Positions 1 through 8,521 of a stretch of 64,000 nucleotides of DNA are shown piece after piece. Position numbers and translations under genes: made by a program. Under the pieces are notes generated by a model that saw only the letters and a list, made by a program, of their open reading frames with translations, was not told the DNA's origin and made no database searches. How positions within the stretch are numbered: position 1 is the stretch's first letter; the number at the start of each line of letters is the position of its first letter. This DNA is from Taklimakanibacter lacteus. GTDB lineage: Bacteria; Pseudomonadota; Alphaproteobacteria; Rhizobiales; Aestuariivirgaceae. The stretch is taken from assembly GCA_003576695.1 (NCBI GenBank), contig QOZQ01000012.1, positions 1 through 64,000 of the forward strand. Reading direction: 5' to 3'.

Positions 1-20
1 TGCTCGCATTGAGAGAATTT

Positions 21-50
21 AATGGGTCCCGGCTTTCGCCGGGATGACGG
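21..50. repeat. Palindromic repeat half-element (family D)
   Basis: Contains the foldback GGGTCCCGGC-TTTC-GCCGGGATGAC type sequence that recurs at 6401-6428, 6472-6502 and 25895-25922. Only one arm is inside the window; the partner arm may lie further left. It is downstream of the ABC ATPase gene that ends at 81, where it could serve as a transcript end. Confidence 0.75.
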
Positions 51-80
51 TCGAGGGGATGGTGCGAAGTCATCGGCAAT

Positions 81-1163
<1,083 letters not shown>

Positions 1164-1174
1164 CTCTTTCCTTT

Positions 1175-2005
1175 CTAGCCGCGGACGGCGCCGAGCGTCA
1201 GTCCGCGCACTAGGTGGCGCTGGACGAGAATACCGAGCATGATGGAGGGCACCAGCGAGACCATGGCGAGCGCGCTCGCCTCGCCATACTGGGCGCCCTG
1301 GAAGCCAAGGAAGGCGCGAAAGACGGTGGGCAGCGTGAAGGCGGTGCGGCTGGTCAGGATCAAAGCGAAGAAGAATTCCGTCCAGCAGGCGATGAAGGCA
1401 AAGACGGCCGCGGCGACGATGCCGGGAGCGGCGAGCGGAATGGCGACCCGCCACAAAGACTGCCAGCGCGTGCAGCCATCCACGAGGGCCGCTTCCTCGA
1501 GCGATTTCGGCATCTGGCGAAAGTAAGCGAACATCATCCACACCGTCACCGGAAGCGTGAAGACGGTATAGGCGATGATCAGGCCGAAATGCGTGTCATG
1601 CAGGCCGAGCATGCGATAGATGAGGAAGATCGGCAGCACCGTCGCGATCGGCGGCAGGAAGCGCTGCGACAGCACCCAGAAGGAAAGATGCTGGCCGCCG
1701 GTGTTGAAGCGCGCCAGGCTATAGGCCATCAGCGTGCCGAGCACGGTCGAGAGCAAGGTCGCGGCTAGTGAGATGATCACGCTGTTGATGAGGCCGTCGA
1801 GACCGCGATAGGCGAAGAGGGCGGCGGTGTAGTGCAATATCGTCGGCTCGGCCGGAAACCAGACCGGCGGCACCGCCAGATAGTCATCGCTCGGCTTGAT
1901 CGAGGTGATGAACATCCAATAGAGCGGGATGAAGGTGAAGAGGAGGAACGCCCCCAACAGAAGCGTGCGGGCAATATTGGCGCGGGTGAGCATGCTTCGG
2001 GTCAT
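1175..2005 (-). CDS. ABC sugar transporter permease (MalG type)
   Basis: The 276-residue inner-membrane permease has about six hydrophobic segments, the first at residues 12-32. The cytoplasmic EAA loop that docks the ATPase is visible as EEAALVDGCTRWQSLWRVA followed by PLAAPG. Length and the short N-terminus fit the MalG/CUT1 subfamily. No strong Shine-Dalgarno sequence precedes the ATG at 2005, and a second ATG lies four codons in. It pairs with the MalF-type permease whose stop is at 2344; the 338-base gap between them is filled by a palindromic repeat, unusual inside a transporter operon. The imported substrate is not identifiable from this protein. Confidence 0.92.
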   Translation of the reverse strand: MTRSMLTRANIARTLLLGAFLLFTFIPLYWMFITSIKPSDDYLAVPPVWFPAEPTILHYTAALFAYRGLDGLINSVIISLAATLLSTVLGTLMAYSLARFNTGGQHLSFWVLSQRFLPPIATVLPIFLIYRMLGLHDTHFGLIIAYTVFTLPVTVWMMFAYFRQMPKSLEEAALVDGCTRWQSLWRVAIPLAAPGIVAAAVFAFIACWTEFFFALILTSRTAFTLPTVFRAFLGFQGAQYGEASALAMVSLVPSIMLGILVQRHLVRGLTLGAVRG

Positions 2006-2060
2006 GTTAGGGGATACCCGTATATATAGCTTCTGAAGCTTACGGAGCTCCCTTCATCTG

Positions 2061-2293
2061 TTCCCCTTCTCCCGTGCGCAGCATGGGAGAAGGTGGCCGA
2101 CCTTGCTCCGCCGAAGCGGAAGTTATCTGCTTTGCCGGAACAAAACCTCGGCTTCGCGAAGGCGAGCAGGCCGGATGAGGGCTCTTTCTTGAAGGGAATG
2201 AAGACTTTCCAGAAGAGGTCCTTTGCAACCAAAGAGCCCTCACCCGCCCTTCGGGCACCCTCTCCCATTGCTTCGCAACGGGCGAGGGGGAAA
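2061..2293. repeat. Palindromic intergenic repeat (family A, copy 1) with nested 68-bp module
   Basis: A large foldback unit fills the gap between two permease genes. Outer arms are CCCTTCTCCC...GGGAGAAGG and CCCTCTCCCATTGC...GGGCGAGGGG; inner arms are GAGGGCTCTTT and AAAGAGCCCTC. A 68-bp module (2099-2166) interrupts the left hairpin. The same unit at 26979-27193 lacks the module at this point but carries it, inverted, in the right hairpin. No gene is seen here; translations are low-complexity shadows of the repeat. Confidence 0.85.
2099..2166 (+). repeat. 68-bp nested repeat module, copy 1
   Basis: Begins GACCTTGCTCCGCCGAAG and ends CGGCTTCGCGAAGGCGAG, with a variable middle. The ends are imperfect inverted repeats of each other. 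Homologous copies are at 27084-27151 (minus), 36337-36404 (minus) and, shortened to 44 bp, 38715-38758 (plus). Each is placed inside a hairpin of another repeat. Confidence 0.85.
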
Positions 2294-2343
2294 CTTGGAG
2301 ACGGCTCGCTCATTTCAAGCGCGCTCATTTGAGACTTCCTCTC

Positions 2344-3246
<903 letters not shown>

Positions 3247-3247
3247 A

Positions 3248-3467
3248 TTACCCTCCCCCTTGCGGGGAGGGTCGGCCTGAAAGGCCGGGGTGGGGGTCGG
3301 GTGGTATTGCGGAACTGACGCACAACATCGCTGAGAGACCACCGGACCCCCACCCCAACCATGCCGGCCTTCGCTTGCGCTCAGGCGCTCGGTGCTCAAA
3401 AAGGTCCACTGGACCTTTTTGTCGGCTTCGCCGCCGCTCCTCGCCCCCGCAAGGGGGAGGGGAAACT
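3248..3467. repeat. Palindromic intergenic repeat (family B-like) with a perfect 23-bp palindrome
   Basis: Arms CCCTCCCCCTTGCGGGGAGGG at the left and CCCCCGCAAGGGGGAGGGG at the right flank inner arms GGTGGGGGTC and GACCCCCACC. Inside, 3398-3420 is a perfect palindrome with arms AAAAAGGTCCA and TGGACCTTTTT around one C; it has terminator form in both directions. No coding region is evident. Confidence 0.8.
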
Positions 3468-3529
3468 GAAACGAAACTTCCCACAGTCTGTTTCATCCCG
3501 ATCGGACCACCCTTCAAATTCAGATCGTA

Positions 3530-3560
3530 AAACGGAGGATGGTCAAGCCATCCTCCGTTT
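3530..3560 (-). terminator. Terminator-like hairpin after the binding-protein gene
   Basis: A perfect 13-bp stem, AAACGGAGGATGG (3530-3542) with CCATCCTCCGTTT (3548-3560), loops over five bases and lies 10 bases beyond the binding-protein stop codon. On the minus strand it is followed by a short TTTTAC run, so termination is probably partial. This is a common way to make more binding protein than permease from one operon. Confidence 0.65.
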
Positions 3561-3569
3561 CAGTTCATG

Positions 3570-5225
3570 TCAGAGCTTCACCGCCATGCCCAGTTTCTCG
3601 ACCGTGTGATCGGCCGAGGAGCCGGGAAGCTTCTTGAAGTCTTCATAGTAGGCCTTCTGCGTGTCGACGCCCAAACGCTCGGTCGTCTGGTCCCATTCGG
3701 CGGCGGCGGTATCGAGCGCCGCCTTGGGATCGGTGCCGGCCCATACCGACGTGCACAGCCGGTCGAGGCTCAGGAAATAATCCTGGGCGCCCGGCATGAT
3801 CATGTCGAGGAGGCCGACATTGGCCGAGTTGTTGAGGTTGATGAGATATTCCCTGGCGCTCGGGAACAGCTCGCCATAGAGATCCGACTTGAAATGCGAC
3901 AGGCGATAGGGATCGCGCAGCGCATAGGGCAGCATCACACGGGCGAGCGACACCGGCGGCGAGGTCGCCCACTGCATGAACAGATAGGCGGCATCGAGAT
4001 TGCGCGAGTCGGCCGACAGCGCCTTGTTGTAGCCCGTCGCATGCTCGGGGTTGCCCGGCACCACGGCATAGCCGACCTTGCCCGCGATGGTCGATTGCGG
4101 AACGAAGTTGATCGCCTTGGCGCTTTGCGCGTAGTTGGCGCACATGCGTCCCGTCGGCGGCCATGAATAGATCATCGCCACCTTGCCCTGCAGGAACGCC
4201 GCCCACAGCGACACGGCATCGAGCTCGTTATTGCCCGGGATCGAGGCCGCATTCGCCGCCAGCATGTTGGTCAGGGTCTTCATGCCGGCCTCGGAACTGA
4301 GCCCGGCCTTCATGTCGTCGCCGAACAGCACGCCGCCATTGGCGCGGAACTGCTGCAGGAAGTCGAACTGGTTGCCGGGGCTCGCGGCCTTGCGGAAGTG
4401 GCCGGCGCCATAGACATTGGGCGCCAGATTGTCGGTGATGAACTGGGCCACCTGGGCATAGTCCTCCCAGGTCTTGGGCGGCTCCAGCGCCTTCGAGAAC
4501 TTGGCCTGATAGGCCTCCTTCAGCTTCGCATCCTCGAAGATGTCCTTGCGATAATAGAGGGCGAACATGTCGCCGTCGTCGAAGAAGCCCCAGATCTTGC
4601 CCTTGTAGGTCGGCAAGGCCTTGTAGAGCGGGTGGTAGTCCTCGAGGTCGGCCGGGTTCATGTATTTGGCGATGTAGTCGTCGAGCGGCGCGATCACGCC
4701 GCCATCGGCAAGCGAGGGCGTCCAGGCGGGCGAGATGTCGAGGACGTCATAGGCGCCCGAGCCCGCAATGTGCTCGGCGACGGCCTTCGAATACTGATCC
4801 GGATTGGACAGCTCCACGACATTGGACTTGATGCCGGTGAGCTGCTCCCAGACGGGGCCTGAGAAATTGCGCGGATCGAGCGCCTGCAGACCGGATTCAT
4901 AGGTCATGTTGATGGTGATGCCGGAATATTGCTTGGCCGCCTGGACGGCCCGATAGGCCGAGCCGTCGGCCGGCCCTTCGGTCGACGCCTTCATGGCGGC
5001 GGCTTGCGCCTTGCCCAGAGGCGTCGATGGGTCGGCAAGGTCGACAGCCGCCTGCGCCAGGGCATTTTCCGCCCACGGGCTCAACACCGCGCTCGAGGTG
5101 GCGAGCAGGCCGGTCATCAGGCCGAATTTCTTGATGAAGCTGCGGCGCGTGTTCTCGCCCCTCAGCCAGGCGTCGATCTCGGCATTGAGACCGGCCTCAA
5201 AGTCACGCTTCTCACGATCGTTCAT
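3570..5225 (-). CDS. Extracellular solute-binding protein, family 1 (sugar-type ABC importer)
   Basis: The protein of about 551 residues is the periplasmic receptor of the importer encoded downstream. An N-terminal twin-arginine-like signal contains RRSFIKKFGL followed by a hydrophobic stretch and an ALAQA cleavage region. The body has the alpha/beta lobes of family 1 binding proteins, with aromatic-rich segments such as DNLAPNVYGAGHF. At about 550 residues it is longer than MalE-like proteins (about 400). The start at MNDREKRD is preferred because GGAGGA lies nine bases upstream; two longer starts (5234, 5243) overlap that site. It follows the dehydrogenase gene by 100 bases and is followed by a hairpin. 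The ligand cannot be identified. Confidence 0.88.
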   Translation of the reverse strand: MNDREKRDFEAGLNAEIDAWLRGENTRRSFIKKFGLMTGLLATSSAVLSPWAENALAQAAVDLADPSTPLGKAQAAAMKASTEGPADGSAYRAVQAAKQYSGITINMTYESGLQALDPRNFSGPVWEQLTGIKSNVVELSNPDQYSKAVAEHIAGSGAYDVLDISPAWTPSLADGGVIAPLDDYIAKYMNPADLEDYHPLYKALPTYKGKIWGFFDDGDMFALYYRKDIFEDAKLKEAYQAKFSKALEPPKTWEDYAQVAQFITDNLAPNVYGAGHFRKAASPGNQFDFLQQFRANGGVLFGDDMKAGLSSEAGMKTLTNMLAANAASIPGNNELDAVSLWAAFLQGKVAMIYSWPPTGRMCANYAQSAKAINFVPQSTIAGKVGYAVVPGNPEHATGYNKALSADSRNLDAAYLFMQWATSPPVSLARVMLPYALRDPYRLSHFKSDLYGELFPSAREYLINLNNSANVGLLDMIMPGAQDYFLSLDRLCTSVWAGTDPKAALDTAAAEWDQTTERLGVDTQKAYYEDFKKLPGSSADHTVEKLGMAVKL

Positions 5226-5325
5226 GGTCGTCATTCCTCCCAATTGGGTTCATTGTCGGCACTTCTGGTCTCGCAACTCACCGGCTTCTGATCGGCCGGA
5301 ATTAGTTTGGCAGCGACTTTTCTTT

Positions 5326-6378
5326 TTATGGGCCTGCAAATCTCCTGGCGAAGCCGGCAAGCCGCCTTTGCCAGTCGGGGTGGTTCACTACGTCCTTGTT
5401 GACGATGCCGCGGGGCTCGCGTCCATGCTGGACTTCGAGCACGGCCTTCACATCCGCGGCGCCATTGCCGGCAAAGCACTGGTCGGTCCAGCACAGCGCG
5501 TGCGGCGCCAGGATGACATTGTCGAGCTTGAGGATCGGATCGTCGGGATCGGGCGGCTCCTGCTCCAGCACATCGAGGCCTGCGCCGGCGATGCGGCGCT
5601 CCTGCAGCGCCTTCGTCAGAGCCTTCTGGTCGACGATGGGGCCGCGCGCGGTGTTGATGAAATAGGCGGTGGGCTTCATCAGCGCGAGGCGCTCGGCATT
5701 GACGAGATGATGCGTCTCGGCACTCAGGGGACAGCTCACCGACACGATATCGGAACGGCGGAACACGTCTTCGAGGGAGACGAGCTCGATGCCGAGCTCA
5801 GCCGCCATCCTTCTGTCGGCAAAAGGATCATGGGCGATGAACTTCATGTCGAAAGGCTTCGCCATGCGGAACATCTCGGCGCCGATATTGCCGATGCCGA
5901 CCGATCCCAGCGTGCGGCCGACGAGGCCGACACCCATGTGATCCGAGCGCTTCGCGAAGCCCGCCGCAGCCTCTCTGGTCAATTTGTCCTTGATCAGCAG
6001 CTTGCCGGTCAGCGCCAGGATCAATGTGATGATCGACACCGCGACCGGGCGGCGGACGCCATCGGGCGTTATCACCAGCGCGATACCGGCCTTGCTGCAG
6101 GCCGGCACGTCGACCGTGTCATAGCCAACGCCGAAGCGCGCCACCACCGCGAGGCGGCCGGATTTCGGCACGCTGTCGGCGGTGAAGCGATGGGCGAGCA
6201 GGATCAAAGCGTCGAAATCCTCGAGCTGATCGGCGCGGATCGGATTGGCGTTTTCGAGGAAGGCCATCTCGACATTGGGGGCGTTCTTAAGCGGCGCCAG
6301 ATCGAAATCGGGATAGGTCGGCGAGCCGTCGGCCTTCCTGAAATCCCCCGAGAGCGCTACGCGGAATGGCTCAGGCAT
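5326..6378 (-). CDS. D-isomer-specific 2-hydroxyacid dehydrogenase
   Basis: This NAD(P)-dependent enzyme interconverts a 2-hydroxy acid and a 2-keto acid in the cytoplasm. The 350-residue sequence has the Rossmann motif in GSVGIGNIGAEMF and the family catalytic triad: arginine in NTARGPIVD, glutamate in LDVLEQEPP and histidine in LAPHALCW. The start at MPEPFRVAL has GGAGG six bases upstream; the longer frame to 6405 would begin inside a palindromic repeat. Its neighbours are an HpcH/HpaI aldolase upstream and a sugar-type importer downstream, so a sugar-acid or hydroxy-acid route is likely. The exact substrate is open. Confidence 0.9.
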   Translation of the reverse strand: MPEPFRVALSGDFRKADGSPTYPDFDLAPLKNAPNVEMAFLENANPIRADQLEDFDALILLAHRFTADSVPKSGRLAVVARFGVGYDTVDVPACSKAGIALVITPDGVRRPVAVSIITLILALTGKLLIKDKLTREAAAGFAKRSDHMGVGLVGRTLGSVGIGNIGAEMFRMAKPFDMKFIAHDPFADRRMAAELGIELVSLEDVFRRSDIVSVSCPLSAETHHLVNAERLALMKPTAYFINTARGPIVDQKALTKALQERRIAGAGLDVLEQEPPDPDDPILKLDNVILAPHALCWTDQCFAGNGAADVKAVLEVQHGREPRGIVNKDVVNHPDWQRRLAGFARRFAGP

Positions 6379-6400
6379 TGGCGCCTCCGCAGAGCAGTTC

Positions 6401-6502
6401 GTCATCCCGGCGAAAGCCGGGACCCATTAAATTTGCGCAATGCGGGCAGCGCTGCTCGCGCGGGAAGGCTTCAGTGGGTCCCGGCTTTCGCCGGGATGAC
6501 GG
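6401..6502. repeat. Complete palindromic repeat (family D)
   Basis: Two inverted arms, GTCATCCCGGCGAAAGCCGG at 6401-6420 and its reverse complement ending at 6500, enclose about 45 bases. Each arm also folds on itself (CCCGGC-GAAA-GCCGGG). The element sits between the aldolase and dehydrogenase genes of the same operon and overlaps an out-of-favour longer start of the dehydrogenase. Confidence 0.85.
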
Positions 6503-6532
6503 TAGGGGGGAGGGGAATTGACGTTGCATGCT

Positions 6533-7312
6533 TTACTTCCCGCAGCCGGCGCGCAGCTTCTTGATGCCGTCCTCGAGGGCCGCATGCAGCAGCCACACAT
6601 CGCCCGAATAGCAGACGAAATCGAAACCCTGCTTGTAGATGTCGATGCCGGCCTCGACATTGGGCACCAGCCGGCCCAGGGCCTTCTTATGCTTCCTGGT
6701 TGCGGCGATGGTGCGCTCGATGGCGCGCTTGAAGTCCTTGTGCTCGAACTGGCCCGGAATGCCGAGCGACACCGAGAGGTCGAAATGGCCGACCCACAGG
6801 CAGTCGACGCCATCGATCGCCGCCATGGCGTCGGCATTCTCGACACCTTCCGCCGTCTCGATCTGGCAGAAGAGGGTGGCGCGCTTGTTGGCGGCCACGA
6901 ATTTGTCGGCGACAGCGCCAGGGCGGTAGCGGTCATGCGCCACCTGCAGCGCCACGCCGCGCCGGCCTTGCGGATGGTACTTCATCGAATTGACGATGTG
7001 GCGTACCTCATCGACATTGCCGACCATCGGCAGCATGAGGCCTTCGGCGCCCATGTCCATGGCGCGGGCAATGTGGTGATATTCGCGCGACGGCACGCGC
7101 ACGATGGCCGGCAGGCCGGCCGCCTCGAAATAGCGCAGGGCGCTCTTCACCGTCTCGAAGCCGAAGCCCGAATGCTCGAGGTCGAACAAGGTGAAGTCGC
7201 AGCCCGCCGACTTCATGATGTGACCGATGCCGGGCGTCGCGAACTCCACGATGAAGTGGCCGAATTTCGCCGACTTCGTCCTGGCCATGGCCTTGAGGCC
7301 TGATGCGCTCAT
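6533..7312 (-). CDS. HpcH/HpaI family aldolase (class II 2-keto acid aldolase)
   Basis: The 259-residue TIM-barrel enzyme is predicted to cleave a 2-keto-3-deoxy or 4-hydroxy-2-oxo acid, giving pyruvate and an aldehyde. Family catalytic and metal residues are visible in order: histidine in FDLEHSGF, arginine in VRVPSR, glutamate in CQIETAEG and aspartate in VGHFDLS. Length is normal for the family. It lies 43 bases after the ABM-domain gene and before the 2-hydroxyacid dehydrogenase, so a sugar-acid pathway ending in pyruvate is a reasonable reading. Citrate-lyase beta or macrophomate-synthase-like activities are alternatives within the same superfamily. Confidence 0.9.
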   Translation of the reverse strand: MSASGLKAMARTKSAKFGHFIVEFATPGIGHIMKSAGCDFTLFDLEHSGFGFETVKSALRYFEAAGLPAIVRVPSREYHHIARAMDMGAEGLMLPMVGNVDEVRHIVNSMKYHPQGRRGVALQVAHDRYRPGAVADKFVAANKRATLFCQIETAEGVENADAMAAIDGVDCLWVGHFDLSVSLGIPGQFEHKDFKRAIERTIAATRKHKKALGRLVPNVEAGIDIYKQGFDFVCYSGDVWLLHAALEDGIKKLRAGCGK

Positions 7313-7354
7313 CCAATTCCTCCCATCCTGTCTTCGGGCGACTATCCGATCGCC

Positions 7355-7663
7355 TCAGGTCTTCGATCCGTCACAGACGACGTCGCCCGCGATCACGGTC
7401 TTCTTCGTCACGAGATGATTGCTGGCCGCCTCGAAGGCGGCGAGATGCGGCGTCTTCAGGTGAACCTCGAAGGCGGCGCGGTCGTCATAGATCTCATAGA
7501 GAATGATGCGGTCAGGCTCGCCGCGGGGCTCGACGACATCGAACTGGCGGCAGCCGGCCTCGGTCTGGCAGGAGGCCCTGGCATTGGCGTCAATGGCACG
7601 CCGGAACTCCGCCTTGCTTCCGGGCTTCAGCAGGAAATCGACCAGGATGACATAGCCGCTCAT
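7355..7663 (-). CDS. Small ABM-domain protein (putative quinol monooxygenase type)
   Basis: The 102-residue protein matches the antibiotic-biosynthesis-monooxygenase fold: an N-terminal strand YVILVDFLLKPGSKAEF, the central ETEAGC-like CQTEAGCRQFDV and the late YEIYDDRAAFEVHLKTPH motif. Members include YgiN and LsrG and often act as cofactor-free oxygenases or isomerases on small molecules. Its ATG overlaps the TGA of the upstream regulator (ATGA), so the two are translated together. Its role in this operon is unknown; it might process an unstable keto intermediate of the sugar-acid pathway. Confidence 0.85.
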   Translation of the reverse strand: MSGYVILVDFLLKPGSKAEFRRAIDANARASCQTEAGCRQFDVVEPRGEPDRIILYEIYDDRAAFEVHLKTPHLAAFEAASNHLVTKKTVIAGDVVCDGSKT

Positions 7664-8394
7664 GCATCGGACTCCATGGCTTTCCAGAACAGGCTGGCGA
7701 CTTCGGCGAGGTGAGCGCGCATGGCTTTTTCGGCCCGGTCGGGATCGCGGGCGGCGATCGCCTCATAGATCGACCTGTGCGCCTCATAGGCGCCTTCGGC
7801 ACCGCCGCGGCCGCTCCAGCTCAGCGTGATATGGCGCTGCTGCACCAGCCATTCGGCGATGGCCGCGTGGATGGCGGGAAAGATCGGGTTGCGCGGAATG
7901 ACCGCCAGCACATAGTGGAAGGCGACATCCGTCTTCTCGAAGCGGGGGAGGTCGTTAAGGGCAGCCTGGTTGACCTCGAGCGCCAGACGCAGCTGCTCGA
8001 TGTCCTCCTTCGTCGCGTGCTGGGCGGCATGGCGGGCCAAGCCCACTTCGAAGAAGAGGCGGGCATTCTGGAAATCGCGGACCCCGTCATGGGCCGACAG
8101 CATGTGCTTGGCGACACCCGACAAGGCCTCGACGACAATTTCGGGCGTCGGGCGGATGACCAGAGCGCGCTCGCCCGAACGCAGCTCGATCAGGCCCATA
8201 TTGCGCAAATGAATGAGCGCCTCGCGGATCGCCGGACGGCCGACGCCGAATTCGCGCATCAGGTCACGCTCGGAGGGCAGCAGGTCGCCGATCTCATAGG
8301 TCTTGTCGATGATGCGGGCTTCGAGCCGCGCCGAGACCTGCTCATAGAGCTTCTGGGGCCGGATCGGCCGGCTCTCGGCTGGTATACCTGTCAT
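7660..8394 (-). CDS. FadR/GntR-family regulator, NanR-like
   Basis: The 244-residue regulator has an N-terminal winged helix-turn-helix, LLPSERDLMREFGVGRPAI followed by REALIHL, and a C-terminal all-helical FCD ligand-binding domain with possible metal ligands in DVAFHYVL and HLAEV. It most resembles NanR-type members. It heads the operon of aldolase, dehydrogenase and importer and probably represses it until an acidic metabolite binds. An inverted repeat overlapping its own start codon (8380-8398) is a likely operator, so autoregulation is expected. No Shine-Dalgarno sequence is obvious, which fits translation through the operator region. Confidence 0.88.
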   Translation of the reverse strand: MTGIPAESRPIRPQKLYEQVSARLEARIIDKTYEIGDLLPSERDLMREFGVGRPAIREALIHLRNMGLIELRSGERALVIRPTPEIVVEALSGVAKHMLSAHDGVRDFQNARLFFEVGLARHAAQHATKEDIEQLRLALEVNQAALNDLPRFEKTDVAFHYVLAVIPRNPIFPAIHAAIAEWLVQQRHITLSWSGRGGAEGAYEAHRSIYEAIAARDPDRAEKAMRAHLAEVASLFWKAMESDA

Positions 8395-8398
8395 ACCA
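8380..8398. promoter_or_regulatory. NanR-like operator over the regulator start codon
   Basis: On the minus strand the sequence reads TGGTATGACAGGTATACCA, an inverted repeat with TGGTAT and ATACCA arms and two direct GGTAT(A/G) units three bases apart. This differs by one base from the GGTATA-ACA-GGTATA arrangement known for E. coli NanR (recalled from the literature). It covers the ATG at 8392-8394. No second copy was seen near the transporter genes. Confidence 0.55.
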
Positions 8399-8521
8399 AC
8401 TACGTTAACCTAAGCCCGAGCGCCGTCAAGCACGCAAAGCGTGTCGTCGGCCCGCGCCCTATCGCGGCGCGGGAAAACTGAATCAAATAAATTGGTTAGA
8501 GCTAGAAGCTGATATTCTGAA

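Noticed and set aside
5326..6405. A longer start for the 2-hydroxyacid dehydrogenase at 6405
   Set aside because: That ATG is the first three bases of a family D repeat arm; the ATG at 6378 has a GGAGG.
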